A stretch of 60,877 bases of DNA from Candidatus Kuenenia stuttgartensis (GTDB taxonomy: Bacteria > Planctomycetota > Planctomycetia > Pirellulales > UBA1268), in assembly GCA_945870505.1 (NCBI GenBank), contig CAMBSN010000005.1, positions 1 through 60,877 of the forward strand, written 5' to 3'. Under the pieces are notes generated by a model. The model had not been told where the DNA came from and did not search any database. It saw only the letters and a program-made list of their open reading frames with translations. The position numbers and the translations under genes were made by a program. This document shows positions 45,642 to 55,306 of this stretch, piece after piece; the stretch's first letter is position 1, and each line of letters opens with the position of its first letter.

Positions 45642-46793
45642 GTGTCGCGGGTTCGCCAGGCTGCCGGAAAACGGTCCAACGCCCGTGCGGCTGACGTCGC
45701 CGGGATCACCGATCCGGCTGGTGTGCGGCGGCGGCTGACACGCTGGTATGCGCGGGCCAAACGGGACCTGCCGTGGCGGCGGACCCGCGATCCCTACGCC
45801 GTGTGGGTCAGCGAGGTGATGCTGCAGCAGACGCAGGTCGAGCGGGTGAAGGATTTTTTTGCGAGGTTCATGCAGCGGTTTCCCGCCGTCGGCGACCTCG
45901 CGGCCGCCCGTGAGCCGGAGGTGCTCAAGCACTGGGAGGGGCTCGGCTACTATCGCCGAGCGCGGCAGCTGCATGCGGCGGCGAAGGCGGTGATCGCCGA
46001 TCACGGCGGTGAGTTTCCGCGGTCGGTCGATGGGCTGCTAAGCCTGCCCGGGATCGGCCGCTACACCGCCGGCGCAATCGCTTCGATCGCATTCGATCAT
46101 CCGGCACCGATCGTCGAGGCCAACTCGCGGCGGGTCCTCGCCCGGCTCGCCGGCCACGATCAGCCCGTTGGCGGCACAGGTGACGAGCCGATCTGGGAAA
46201 TCGCGGTGGCGGTCGTGCCACGCCGGGGTGCGGGCGTCTTCAATCAGGCGCTGATGGATCTTGGCGCGATGGTTTGTACGCCCGCGCGACCGCTCTGCGA
46301 ACGCTGTCCGCTGAAGGGTGATTGCGCGGCAGTCGCGCAGGGCCGCGTGGCGGAGATTCCGGTAATGGTCGCGCCGCGGGCGACGAAGGAAATTCGCGAG
46401 ACGGCGGTCGTGACGCGGTGCGGCGACCGAGTGCTCGTCATCCGTCGGGGCCCGGGAGAATGGTGGGAGGGGCTCTGGGATTTTCCGCGCGAGCCACGCG
46501 GGGCTGCAGGACGGCGGATCGGCCGCGTGGCCTACGGTGTCACGCACCATCGGATTGAGTGCACGGTGGTCGAACGACGGGTGCCGCGCGCTGGACCGGC
46601 ACCCTCCGGCGGCCGCTGGGTGAGCATCACAGCGCTCGCAGGGCTCGCGATGACATCGCCGGGCCGAAGAATCGCCGCGCTGGTGGCTGACCATGGGGCG
46701 GCATCGGACCGGTCCGGATCGCCGCGGGGCGGACGTAGGTTGATCCGGGGCAAACGCAGTGCGAACCTTGTAAAGCCGTCGCGCGTCGAGTGA
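45642..46793 (+). CDS. mutY: A/G-specific adenine DNA glycosylase
   Basis: This 383-residue protein uses a GTG start at 45642 with GGAGAG upstream (45636 is possible). It has the HhH-GPD core: WVSEVMLQQTQV with Glu58, GYYRRARQLHAAA, LPGIGRYTAGAIASIAF, then IVEANSRRVLARL. The position of the catalytic Asp of the family (LDGN/VDGN) holds Glu159 here. The iron-sulfur cluster motif is complete (C-x6-C-x2-C-x5-C, CTPARPLCERCPLKGDC). A C-terminal NUDIX-like 8-oxoG recognition domain begins near residue 240 (RETAVVTRCGDRVLVIRRG). MutY removes adenine opposite 8-oxoguanine. Confidence 0.93.
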   Translation: MSRVRQAAGKRSNARAADVAGITDPAGVRRRLTRWYARAKRDLPWRRTRDPYAVWVSEVMLQQTQVERVKDFFARFMQRFPAVGDLAAAREPEVLKHWEGLGYYRRARQLHAAAKAVIADHGGEFPRSVDGLLSLPGIGRYTAGAIASIAFDHPAPIVEANSRRVLARLAGHDQPVGGTGDEPIWEIAVAVVPRRGAGVFNQALMDLGAMVCTPARPLCERCPLKGDCAAVAQGRVAEIPVMVAPRATKEIRETAVVTRCGDRVLVIRRGPGEWWEGLWDFPREPRGAAGRRIGRVAYGVTHHRIECTVVERRVPRAGPAPSGGRWVSITALAGLAMTSPGRRIAALVADHGAASDRSGSPRGGRRLIRGKRSANLVKPSRVE

Positions 46794-46833
46794 CTTCGGC
46801 CGCGCCCGTTCCCACTTCGACAGGAGTTTCTTC

Positions 46834-48075
46834 ATGGCCCTCGTCCGCCCGTGGTTCGCTTTGCTTTTGGCCGCGGCCGCGGTGGCCTGGGCCATGGTGG
46901 TGCCGGCACGGGCCGTCGAGCCGGCGCAGGCGGCCGCCGAGGGGATCGACGCGATCGCCTGGGACCTCGTGCGGGCCGCCGGTGCGGGTAACGTGGTGGT
47001 CTCGCCGGCGAGCATCTGGGAGGCCTTGGCGATGACGCACCAGGGGGCCCGCGGCGAGACCGCGGCCGAGATCGCCGGCGTGCTTGGCCTTCCCGATGAC
47101 CGCGCGGCGATTGCGGCAGCGGCCGAGGCGCTGCGAACGTCATTCAACGAGGCGAAGGGGAAGGCGATCACGCTCGACGTGGCCAACCGGCTCTGGACGC
47201 AGCGTGGCACACCGCTCGAACGGGAGTTCACCACAACGCTCGAGCACCGGTTTGGCGCAGGGGTGGGTGTGGTCGACTTTTCGGCGGCGCCAGAGGCGGC
47301 CCGCGGCACCATCAACGAATGGGTGGCCGGTCACACGGCGAAGAAGATCCCCGAACTGCTGAAGGCCGGGGTGATCACGCCGCTGACGCGACTCGTGCTT
47401 ACCAACGCTGTCTATCTCAAAGCGCCGTGGGCGAAACCGTTTGAGAAGTCGGCCACGCGACCGGAGCCGTTTCAGCTCGCCGCGGGGAATGCCGTGGACG
47501 TGCCCTTCATGCACGCTTCCGAGCTGCTCGTAGCGGGACGGGTGGGCGCGGCCGAGCAGGCCGCGGTGGTGTGTGAGATCCCCTACGAGGGCCGCCGGTT
47601 GATGATGGTCATCGTGGTGCCAGACGTGGTGGACGGTCTGGACGAGGTGCTGGGCGAACTCGACGGCACCTGGCGGGCGAAGTGGGCCGGCGCGGCGCGC
47701 GGCGATATTCGCGCCCGAAAGGTCGTGCTCTCGCTGCCGAAGTGGACCGCCCGCAAGCCGCTCGGTCTGAACGAGGCACTCAAGTCGCTCGGGATGAGGA
47801 AGGCCTTCGACGCTGGCGCGGCTGACCTCTCGGGCATCGATGGCACGCGAGATCTCTTTGTGTCTGCCATCGTGCACGAGGGATTCGTGGACGTGTCCGA
47901 GGAAGGCACCGAGGCCGCGGCCGCGACGGGCGTGGTGGTGGGCGTGAGGAGCATGGCACCGAGTCGCGACGAGCCGCTCGTCATCAAGGCCGACCGGCCG
48001 TTCGCCTGGGCGATCGTCGATCGCGAGACGGGCGCTGTGCTGTTCGCCGGCACGGTCATCGACCCACGTGGGTGA
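46834..48075 (+). CDS. Exported serpin (serine protease inhibitor)
   Basis: This 413-residue protein has a signal peptide (cut near residue 27, VPARA). It is a serpin throughout: NVVVSPASIWEALAMTHQGARGETAAEI, TNAVYLKAPWAKPFE, the IPYEGRRLMMVIVVP strand, then VHEGFVDVSEEGTEAAAATG at the hinge. Aligned with alpha-1-antitrypsin numbering, P14-P9 is T-E-A-A-A-A, as needed for an inhibitory serpin, and P1-P1' is Arg372-Ser373, as in antithrombin. The shutter and breach residues near RPFAWAIVDRETGAVLFAG are present. It should trap a trypsin-like protease outside the cytoplasm. AGGAG lies 7 bases before the ATG. Confidence 0.95.
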   Translation: MALVRPWFALLLAAAAVAWAMVVPARAVEPAQAAAEGIDAIAWDLVRAAGAGNVVVSPASIWEALAMTHQGARGETAAEIAGVLGLPDDRAAIAAAAEALRTSFNEAKGKAITLDVANRLWTQRGTPLEREFTTTLEHRFGAGVGVVDFSAAPEAARGTINEWVAGHTAKKIPELLKAGVITPLTRLVLTNAVYLKAPWAKPFEKSATRPEPFQLAAGNAVDVPFMHASELLVAGRVGAAEQAAVVCEIPYEGRRLMMVIVVPDVVDGLDEVLGELDGTWRAKWAGAARGDIRARKVVLSLPKWTARKPLGLNEALKSLGMRKAFDAGAADLSGIDGTRDLFVSAIVHEGFVDVSEEGTEAAAATGVVVGVRSMAPSRDEPLVIKADRPFAWAIVDRETGAVLFAGTVIDPRG

Positions 48076-48106
48076 CGACCCGCCCCGGTGGCCTCGGCGG
48101 CCCACG

Positions 48107-49567
48107 TTACGCAAGGATCGGCTTCACGACCTTCGCTGGTTCGACGCCGGTGAGCTTTGCGTCGAGCCCCATGAAGGGGAACGTGAACCGCATGGGGTCG
48201 ATGCCGAGTAGGTGCAGCATCGTGGCGTGCAGGTCGCGGACGTTCACGGGATCGGCGACCGCGAAGTAGCCAAACTCGTCGGTGGCGCCGTGGGTGACGC
48301 CTCCTTTGATGCCGCCGCCGGCGAGCACCATGCTGAAGCCCTTGATGTGGTGGTCGCGGCCGATCTTGTTGCCCTCTCCTTGCCCCATCGGCGTCCGCCC
48401 GAACTCGCCGCCGATCACCATCAGCGTGTCGTCGAGCATGCCGCGGCGGGCGAGGTCGGCGAGGAGGCCGGCCGCGGCGGTGTCGGTGGGCGGGCAGATC
48501 TCCTGCATGAAGCCGTCGATGCCGCTGTGGTGGTCCCAGTCGCTGGCGTAGACGTGCACGAACCGCACGCCCCGCTCCACGAGCCGCCGGGCCATGAGGC
48601 AGTTGGTGCCAACCGTCGCCGTGCCCGGGTCGGCGCCGTAGAGGGCGAGCGTCTCGGGCGTCTCGTCGGAAAGGTCGGCGAGCGTGGGCACGCTGGTCTG
48701 CATTCGGAAGGCGAGTTCATACTGCTTGATCCGCGTGGCCACGTCGGGGTCGTGGAGCGAGGTGAGCCGATGCCGCTCGAGCGCCGCGACGGTGTCGATC
48801 AGGTCGCGCTGCTGGGCCGCCGTCACGCCCGGCGGATTGGCGACGTAGTGCACCGGGGCGCCACTGGTCGCGAACTCGACGCCCTGAAACTGGCCCGGAA
48901 GAAAGCCCGAGTGCCACTGACGGGCAGCGATTGGCTGCGGGTTGCGGCCGAGCTTGCTCGTCATCACCACGAAGCCCGGCAGGTTGTCAGCCTCGCTGCC
49001 GAGGCCGTAGGTCACCCAGGCCCCCATGCTCGGCCGACCGGAGAGGGCAGTGCCGCAGTTCATGAACGTGTGCGCGGGATCGTGGTTGATCTGCTCGGTC
49101 ACCATGCTCCGCACGATGGCATACGAGTCGGCGAGCGCCCCGAGTTTCGGGAAGAAGTCGCTCACCTCCGCGCCGCAGGTCCCGTAACGGGAGAACTTCG
49201 TCCGGGGCCCGAGGCAGATCAACTTCTTGCCCTGCAGCTGTGCGATCGGCTGACCGGCCGTCACGCTCTCGGGCATCTCCTGACCGTCGAGTTCCGTGAG
49301 CTTTGGTTTCGGGTCGAACGTCTCGAGGTGGCTCGGGCCACCCGCCAGGCACAGGAAGATCACCGCCTTCGCCTTGGGCGCGTGGTGTCGCGGGAAAACG
49401 GCGCCGGGATAGTGGTCGCTGGCGAGCGACGTCGGTGCGGAAACCGCGGCCAGCCCGTCGCGGGCGAGCAGTCCCGATAGCGCGGCGCCGCCGAGCGACA
49501 GGCCCGATCGGGCGAGAAACGTGCGGCGGTGGATCGAAAGGTCGGGCATCTGGTTCGGCTCACTCAT
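48107..49567 (-). CDS. DUF1501 sulfatase-like exported protein
   Basis: This 486-residue protein begins with a Tat signal (LSIHRRTFLARSGLSLGGAALSGLLA). It is a typical DUF1501 protein of the alkaline-phosphatase-like superfamily: AVIFLCLAGGPSHLETFDPKP, EVSDFFPKLGALAD, NHDPAHTFMNCG, RFVHVYASDWDHHSGIDGFM, LMVIGGEFGRTPMGQGEGNKIGRDHH and DLHATMLHLLGID. Such genes are nearly always partnered with a DUF1549/DUF1553 cytochrome gene (here 49809-52283). The function is unknown but is thought to involve sugar or polymer breakdown. The two genes are normally adjacent; here 241 bases of repeats separate them. Confidence 0.94.
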   Translation of the reverse strand: MSEPNQMPDLSIHRRTFLARSGLSLGGAALSGLLARDGLAAVSAPTSLASDHYPGAVFPRHHAPKAKAVIFLCLAGGPSHLETFDPKPKLTELDGQEMPESVTAGQPIAQLQGKKLICLGPRTKFSRYGTCGAEVSDFFPKLGALADSYAIVRSMVTEQINHDPAHTFMNCGTALSGRPSMGAWVTYGLGSEADNLPGFVVMTSKLGRNPQPIAARQWHSGFLPGQFQGVEFATSGAPVHYVANPPGVTAAQQRDLIDTVAALERHRLTSLHDPDVATRIKQYELAFRMQTSVPTLADLSDETPETLALYGADPGTATVGTNCLMARRLVERGVRFVHVYASDWDHHSGIDGFMQEICPPTDTAAAGLLADLARRGMLDDTLMVIGGEFGRTPMGQGEGNKIGRDHHIKGFSMVLAGGGIKGGVTHGATDEFGYFAVADPVNVRDLHATMLHLLGIDPMRFTFPFMGLDAKLTGVEPAKVVKPILA

Positions 49568-49589
49568 GAATCGGAGGCGTTCTTGAGGC

Positions 49590-49725
49590 GCGGGGCTGCC
49601 CATGCCCCGTCGCCGGACGTTCGCTTCGGGCATCCTGCCCTTCGCTCGCTCGATGCTGCCTGCGCTCCGCCATCCATGGCTGCGCTGGTCAGCAACGCCG
49701 GCTCCCGGGGCACGGGCAGCCCCGC
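49590..49725. repeat. 136 bp terminal-inverted-repeat element
   Basis: GCGGGGCTGCCCATGCCCC (49590-49608) pairs with 49707-49725 at 18 of 19 positions. The interior is the inverse complement of 33412-33509 in outline: GCCGGACGTTCGC near the left arm and AGCAACGCCGGCTCCC near the right. A CACAGGTT-ttc-AACCTGTG palindrome follows at 49754-49772. Confidence 0.85.
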
Positions 49726-49808
49726 ATCTGGCCTGGCGCGGTGCCCCCCGTAGCACAGGTTTTCAACCTGTGTCTGTCCATCGCGGCGGCTCGCGTGTGT
49801 CATCGTGC

Positions 49809-52283
49809 TCAATACCTCGCGATGGCTTCGTGGAGGTTGAGGACGGCGCGGGCGGTGGCGGTCCAGGCGGCGAGTTCACGCTCGTCAAGATTCATGTCGC
49901 GGGGGGCGACGCCGACGGCGAGCAGTTCCGCAGCGGCCTTGGGGTCGGCGGCGTAGTCGGCGCGGCGGCGGGCGAGGAGGCCCCTGGCAAGGGCGAGCTC
50001 TTCGGTGTCGGGCGCACGGGAGAGCGTTCGCTTCCAGAGGAAGGAGAGCTTCTCGTCGTCGGAGCCGCCGTCCTTGATCGCAAGCTCGGCGAGTTTTCGC
50101 GCGGCTTCCACGAACGTGGGGTCGTTGAGGAGCACGAGGGCGGCCTTGGGCGTATTCGACCTCATCCGCACCGCGGTGCACTCCTCGCGGGTCGGGGCGT
50201 CGAACGCGAGCAGTTGCGGGTGGAGAAACATCCGCTGCCAGTGGACGTAGAGCCCCCGCCGCCACTGGCGGTCATCGTCGTCTTGCTCGTATTCCCGCTG
50301 CGGGAAGTTGAGGTGCCGGTAGTAGCCGGCCGGCTGGTAAGGATGCACGCTCGCGCCGCCGAGCCGCTCCACGAGCAGGCCGCTCGCGGCGAGCGCAGTG
50401 TCGCGAATGCTCTCCGCGGGGAGCCGCCAGCGGCCCTGCCGGGCGAGAAGTCGGTTGTCGGGATCGCTGGCGAGCAGGTCCGGCGAGGCCGCCGACGACA
50501 TCCGGTAGGCCCGGCTCGTCACGATCGTGCGGATGAGGTCACGGATGCTCCAGCCGTGATCCATGAACTCGAGCGCCAGCTCATCGAGGAGTTCCGGATG
50601 GTCGGGCAGTTCGCCCTGGCCGCCGAAGTCGCCGAGGCTCTGGCAGAGGCCGGCGCCGAAGAAGATCGCCCAAATCCGGTTGGCAGTGACGCGGGCGGTG
50701 AACTCGCCGATTCCGCCGTCCTTCACCGGGGTAACGAGCCAGCGGGCGAGATCGGCCCGCGTGGGGCGGATTCCCGACGACGCCTTGAGCGTGCCGAGGA
50801 AGGCCGGGATCGCCGGCTCGACCACCGCCCCCGAATCGTCCATCCAGTTGCCACGGGGCAGGATGCGGACCGTGCGGGGCTCCTCGAGCGCTTTCGTGAT
50901 CATCAGGTCGCGGTCGAGTGAACTCCGCTCCTTTGTCAATGACCTGAGCCGCTTCCGGTCGGCGACGAGCGCATCGGCCTCGGGCTCTGGCGGCTGGGCC
51001 CGCGGCGGGAGCACGAGCGGCGGCAGATGGCTTTCAAGCGAGTGGATCTCGGCTTCGAGTTGCTCCGCCCGGGGCCGTTCGAACGGACCAACGATCGCCA
51101 TCTCGGGGGAGCGAATCGTTGGCAGGCTGTTGAGGTTCTGCTTGCCAAAGCCGCTCCTGTCGAGATGCATCTCGTCGTCAATGTCGGCAAAGAAGGCCCC
51201 GAGGCGATAAAAGTCGGCGGCCGTGTAGGGGTCGTACTTGTGATCGTGGCACTGGGCGCAGCCGACCGTGGCGCCCATCCAGGCGCCCGACACGCTGCGG
51301 ATCCGGTCGGCCTGATAGATCGCGCGGTATTCCTTCGCCTGCAGACCACCTTCGTGCGTCGTCTGCAGGAGCCTGTTGTAGGCACTCGCCAGCACCGGAT
51401 CCTCGGCATGCTCGCCCTCGCCCGGGCCGACGAGGTCGCCGGCCAGCTGCAGTTCCGTGAACCGGTCGAAGGGGACGTCGTCGAGGAATGCCTTGATCAC
51501 CCAGTCGCGATACGGGGAGATGTTGTGCGGTTGGTCGCCGTGGTAGCCCACCGTGTCGGCGTAGCGGACGAGGTCGAGCCACCAGGCAGCGAGCCGCTCG
51601 GCGTGGCGGGGAGAGGCGAGGAGCCTTTCGACCAGGTGTTCGTAGCGGTCGGGCCTGGTGTCGGCGAGGTAGGCATCGACCTCGTCGGGCGACGGCGGCA
51701 GACCAGTGAGATCGAAGGTCGCCCGGCGGAGGAGCATGAGCGGGTCGGTGTCGGCGGCGGGAGCGAGGTCCTCCGCCTCCAGCCGCGCCAGCACGAACCG
51801 GTCGATCCAGTTCGTCGGCCACGACGCATCCTTCACTGCGGGCGGACCATGCCGCCGCGGTGGCACATAGGCCCAATGCGGGGCGTATGGGGCACCTGCG
51901 GCGATCCACTTCGCGAGGAGTTCCTTTTGGACCACGGTGAGCACGTGGTTGCTCTCGGGCGGTGGCATCACCACGTCGGGGTCGGTCTCGTGGAGGCGGG
52001 CCACGAGTTCGCTCTCCTCGGGATGGCCCGGCACGATCGCCCGGCTACCGCTGTCGAGTTCCGCGACCGCCGCGTCGCGGTCGTCGAGTCGCAGGCCGCC
52101 GCGGCGGTCGTGCTCGTCGGGACCGTGGCAGGCGAAGCAGTTGTGCGACAGGATCGGCCGGATGTCCCGGTTGAAGTCGGGCGGTCGGTCGGCGGCCAGC
52201 AGGGTGGCGCAGGTGATGGCGCACACCACCGCCCCGCAGGCCGCGGGCCGGGTCCATCGCACGACAACCACCAGATTCGTCAT
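49809..52283 (-). CDS. PSD1 (DUF1549/DUF1553) cytochrome-type exported protein
   Basis: This 824-residue protein starts at MTNLVVVVRW (ATG ending 52283), with GAGG 6 bases upstream. The signal peptide or anchor covers about residues 1-31. A planctomycete cytochrome C domain (PSCyt1) carries one c-type heme motif, C-F-A-C-H at residues 49-53. DUF1549 follows (WIDRFVLARLEAEDLAPA, RRATFDLTGLPPSPDEVDAYL, ERLAAWWLDLVRYADTVGY) and then DUF1553 (LARWLVTPVKDGGIGEFTARVTANRIWAIFFG onward, NDPTFVEAARKLAELAI). This is the characteristic planctomycete partner of DUF1501 proteins. It probably works in the periplasm on polymeric substrates. Confidence 0.95.
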   Translation of the reverse strand: MTNLVVVVRWTRPAACGAVVCAITCATLLAADRPPDFNRDIRPILSHNCFACHGPDEHDRRGGLRLDDRDAAVAELDSGSRAIVPGHPEESELVARLHETDPDVVMPPPESNHVLTVVQKELLAKWIAAGAPYAPHWAYVPPRRHGPPAVKDASWPTNWIDRFVLARLEAEDLAPAADTDPLMLLRRATFDLTGLPPSPDEVDAYLADTRPDRYEHLVERLLASPRHAERLAAWWLDLVRYADTVGYHGDQPHNISPYRDWVIKAFLDDVPFDRFTELQLAGDLVGPGEGEHAEDPVLASAYNRLLQTTHEGGLQAKEYRAIYQADRIRSVSGAWMGATVGCAQCHDHKYDPYTAADFYRLGAFFADIDDEMHLDRSGFGKQNLNSLPTIRSPEMAIVGPFERPRAEQLEAEIHSLESHLPPLVLPPRAQPPEPEADALVADRKRLRSLTKERSSLDRDLMITKALEEPRTVRILPRGNWMDDSGAVVEPAIPAFLGTLKASSGIRPTRADLARWLVTPVKDGGIGEFTARVTANRIWAIFFGAGLCQSLGDFGGQGELPDHPELLDELALEFMDHGWSIRDLIRTIVTSRAYRMSSAASPDLLASDPDNRLLARQGRWRLPAESIRDTALAASGLLVERLGGASVHPYQPAGYYRHLNFPQREYEQDDDDRQWRRGLYVHWQRMFLHPQLLAFDAPTREECTAVRMRSNTPKAALVLLNDPTFVEAARKLAELAIKDGGSDDEKLSFLWKRTLSRAPDTEELALARGLLARRRADYAADPKAAAELLAVGVAPRDMNLDERELAAWTATARAVLNLHEAIARY

Positions 52284-52446
52284 GAAGCGCCTCGAATCCA
52301 TCGATTCTAGCCCACGCTGCGGCCGCAGGCACCGCGGCGGCGCTCGCGTTGACGATGCCCGACCGCGAACGTAGATTCGGACGGCTTTTGCGGAGAAAAA
52401 CCTCGGGTTTTTCCCCATCCACACCACGAAAGGGATCGTCCTGCCC

Positions 52447-55233
52447 ATGGCCACGTCGACCAAGAAGTCCGCCGCCAAGAAGTCTGCCAAGAAGTCGGGA
52501 GCCAGCGGTGGCAAGGCGGGCAAGATGACCTACTACTTCGGGGTCAAGAAGTGTGACGGCGACGGCACCATGAAGGCCCTGCTCGGCGGCAAGGGGGCCA
52601 ACCTCGCCCAGATGACGAAGATCGGGCTACCGGTGCCCCCGGGCTTCACGATCACGACCCAGGTCTGCATCGACTACTACAAGCACGGCAAGAAGTTCCC
52701 CAAGGGCCTCGAGGACGAGGTCGCCGCCGCCATGAAGCTCATGGAGAAGGAGACGGGGAAGAAGTTTGGCGACATGAAGAACGCGCTCTTGGTGAGCGTT
52801 CGTTCCGGCGCCCGCGACAGCATGCCGGGCATGATGGACACGATCCTCAACCTTGGCCTCAACGACGAGACCGTGAAGGGGCTCGCCGAGGCCACGGGCA
52901 ACCCCCGCTTCGCCTACGACTCCTATCGCCGCTTCATCCAGATGTATGGCGACGTCGTGATGGGCGTGCAGAAGCGGCACGAAAACGAGCACGATCCCTT
53001 CGAGGAGGCGATGGAGGGGCTGAAGCACCAACTCGGCATCCACGACGACACCGACCTCACCGAGTCGCACCTTCGGGAGCTGATCGGTCGCTACCTGCGG
53101 CTCATCAAGGATCGGACCGGCAAGGGCTTTCCGCAGGATCCGTTCGACCAGCTGATGGGTGCCGTGGGCGCCGTGTTCGGCAGCTGGATGAACGAGCGAG
53201 CCATTATCTATCGCCGCAAGTACAAGATCCCCGACGAGTGGGGCACGGCCGTCAACGTGCAGAGCATGGTGTTCGGCAACATGGGCGACGACTGCGCGAC
53301 CGGCGTGGCCTTCACCCGCGACCCCGCCACCGGTGAGGACGTCTTCTACGGCGAGTATCTCGTCAACGCCCAGGGCGAAGACGTGGTGGCCGGCGTGCGG
53401 ACGCCGAAGCCCGTGGCCGAGATGAAGCATGAGGCGATGTTCGCCGGCACCTACAAGGAGCTGGAGAAGGTCCGCCAGACGCTCGAAAAGAAGTTCGGCG
53501 ACGTTCAGGACTTCGAGTTCACCGTCGAGAAAAAGAAGCTCTACATGCTGCAGACGCGGCACGGCAAGCGGACCGCGCTGGCGTACGTAAAGATCGCCCA
53601 TGACATGGTGAAGCAGAAGCTGATGACGGCCGAGCACGCCATCCAGTCGGCCGACCCCGACGCCCTCTCGCAGCTGCTCGCTCCGATCTTCGACCGCCAC
53701 GACTACGAGGCGGCGAGGAAGAGCGGCCGGGTGCTCACGACTGGCCTGCCCGCCGGCCCGGGTGCGGCCACTGGCCAGCTCGTGTTCACGGCGGCCAAGG
53801 CCGAGGAGCTGGCCCACAAGGGCGAGAAGGTTGTCCTGGCCCGCGTCGAGACGAGCCCTGAAGACCTCCGCGGCATGATCGCCGCCGAGGGCATCCTCAC
53901 CAGTCGCGGCGGCGTGTCGAGCCACGCGGCGCTCGTGGCCCGACAGATGGGCAAGGTCTGCGTGGCCGGTGCCGGTGCGATCCAGATCGACTACGCCGCG
54001 GGCACGCTCAAGTGCGCCGGCAAGACGCTCAAGGAGGGCGACGCGATCTCGATCAACGGCTCGACGGGCGAGGTGTTCGCCGGCGGCATCAAGACCGCTG
54101 ACAGCGAGCTCAAGCAGGTGCTGATCGCGCAGACCATGAAGCCGGCCGACTCGGAGGTCTTCCAGTACTATGACTTCATCATGAAGCTCGCCGACAAGCA
54201 TCGGAAGCTCGGGATCCGCACCAATGCTGACACCCCTGAGCAGGTGCGGCACGCGATCGCCTTCGGTGCCGAGGGGATCGGCCTCACCCGGACCGAGCAC
54301 ATGTTCTTCGAGGGCGACCGCATCGACGCGATGCGGGAGATGATCCTCGCCGAGACCGAGGAGGCCCGGCGGGCCGCCCTCGGCAAGCTCCTGCCCTACC
54401 AGCGGGACGACTTCGAGGGCATCTTTAAGGCGCTCGACGGCCGCCCGGCCACGATCCGCTTCCTCGACCCGCCGCTGCACGAGTTCGTGCCGCACGACGA
54501 GAAGGCCCAGGCCGACCTGGCCAAGAAGCTGAAACTCCCGCTCGAGACCGTGAAGGCTCGTGTGGCGGCGCTGCACGAGTTCAATCCGATGCTCGGCCAC
54601 CGCGGCTGTCGCCTCGGCATCAGCTATCCGGAAATCTCCGAGATGCAGGCCCGGGCCGTGTTCGAGGCTGCCGCCAAGGTTCAGAAGGCCGGCATCAAGG
54701 TGAAGCCCGAGATCATGATCCCGCTCGTCGGCTTCAAGAAGGAGCTCGACAACCAGGTGGAGATCGTCCACGCCGTCGCCGAGAAGGTGCAGGCGGAGAC
54801 GGGCCAGAAGATCAAGTATCTAGTCGGCACGATGATCGAGATCCCACGCGGAGCCCTGACCGCTGACGAGATCGCCGAGACGGCTGAGTTCTTCTCATTC
54901 GGCACCAACGACCTCACCCAGACGTGCCTCGGCATGAGCCGCGACGACATGGGGTCATTCCTCGGAAAGTACACCGACGAAGGCATCTTCAAGGCCAATC
55001 CGTTTGCCTCGATCGACGCCTCCGGCGTGGGCCAACTGATGAAGATCGCCGTCGAGAAGGGGCAGAAGACCCGGAAGGACATCAAGCTCGGCATCTGCGG
55101 CGAGCACGGCGGCGACCCGCACTCGGTGGTGTTCTGCCACCAGATCGGGCTCGACTACGTGAGCTGCTCGCCATTCCGCCTGCCAGTGGCCCGGCTCGCG
55201 GCGGCCCAGGCGGCGCTCGGGAAGACGTACTGA
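52447..55233 (+). CDS. ppdK: Pyruvate phosphate dikinase with Lys-rich N-terminal tail
   Basis: This 928-residue protein is pyruvate phosphate dikinase: [76 protein letters not shown], the swivelling phosphohistidine domain ([22 protein letters not shown], His493) and the C-terminal TIM barrel with [19 protein letters not shown] and [10 protein letters not shown] (active-site Cys). It interconverts pyruvate, ATP and phosphate with PEP, AMP and diphosphate. The N-terminus has an added tail of about 25 residues made mostly of Lys, Ala, Ser and Gly, before the usual TYYFG start. No ribosome site is strong; AAAGGGA lies about 15 bases upstream. It is followed by a hairpin terminator. Confidence 0.96.
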   Translation: MATSTKKSAAKKSAKKSGASGGKAGKMTYYFGVKKCDGDGTMKALLGGKGANLAQMTKIGLPVPPGFTITTQVCIDYYKHGKKFPKGLEDEVAAAMKLMEKETGKKFGDMKNALLVSVRSGARDSMPGMMDTILNLGLNDETVKGLAEATGNPRFAYDSYRRFIQMYGDVVMGVQKRHENEHDPFEEAMEGLKHQLGIHDDTDLTESHLRELIGRYLRLIKDRTGKGFPQDPFDQLMGAVGAVFGSWMNERAIIYRRKYKIPDEWGTAVNVQSMVFGNMGDDCATGVAFTRDPATGEDVFYGEYLVNAQGEDVVAGVRTPKPVAEMKHEAMFAGTYKELEKVRQTLEKKFGDVQDFEFTVEKKKLYMLQTRHGKRTALAYVKIAHDMVKQKLMTAEHAIQSADPDALSQLLAPIFDRHDYEAARKSGRVLTTGLPAGPGAATGQLVFTAAKAEELAHKGEKVVLARVETSPEDLRGMIAAEGILTSRGGVSSHAALVARQMGKVCVAGAGAIQIDYAAGTLKCAGKTLKEGDAISINGSTGEVFAGGIKTADSELKQVLIAQTMKPADSEVFQYYDFIMKLADKHRKLGIRTNADTPEQVRHAIAFGAEGIGLTRTEHMFFEGDRIDAMREMILAETEEARRAALGKLLPYQRDDFEGIFKALDGRPATIRFLDPPLHEFVPHDEKAQADLAKKLKLPLETVKARVAALHEFNPMLGHRGCRLGISYPEISEMQARAVFEAAAKVQKAGIKVKPEIMIPLVGFKKELDNQVEIVHAVAEKVQAETGQKIKYLVGTMIEIPRGALTADEIAETAEFFSFGTNDLTQTCLGMSRDDMGSFLGKYTDEGIFKANPFASIDASGVGQLMKIAVEKGQKTRKDIKLGICGEHGGDPHSVVFCHQIGLDYVSCSPFRLPVARLAAAQAALGKTY

Positions 55234-55239
55234 TTTCAC

Positions 55240-55270
55240 GCCCGCCGGGCCATCCATGGCCCCGGCGGGC
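55240..55270 (+). terminator. Hairpin terminator after ppdK
   Basis: GCCCGCCGGG-CCAT pairs with ATGGCCCCGGCGGGC around a 2-base loop, with one bulge, 6 bases after the ppdK stop. Its central GGCCATCCATGGCC core equals that of the terminator after glnB (33316-33346). Confidence 0.7.
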
Positions 55271-55306
55271 TGACTCAGGTGGCCGGCCTTCCGGGCCGGC
55301 TGGATC

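Noticed and set aside
45570-46004. N-terminal extension of the small TPR protein to 46004
   Set aside because: The extension runs antisense to mutY and has no conserved content; MSNDRHH at 45569 is the natural start.
48212-49480. A 422-codon open frame on the plus strand opposite the DUF1501 gene
   Set aside because: It lies wholly within a well-supported DUF1501 gene and its product has no recognisable motif. It is a codon-bias shadow.
52627-54771. A 714-codon open frame on the minus strand opposite ppdK
   Set aside because: The plus strand is an unmistakable full-length PPDK. The antisense frame has no motif, is dominated by His, Arg, Val and Leu, and is what high-GC codon bias on the sense strand produces.
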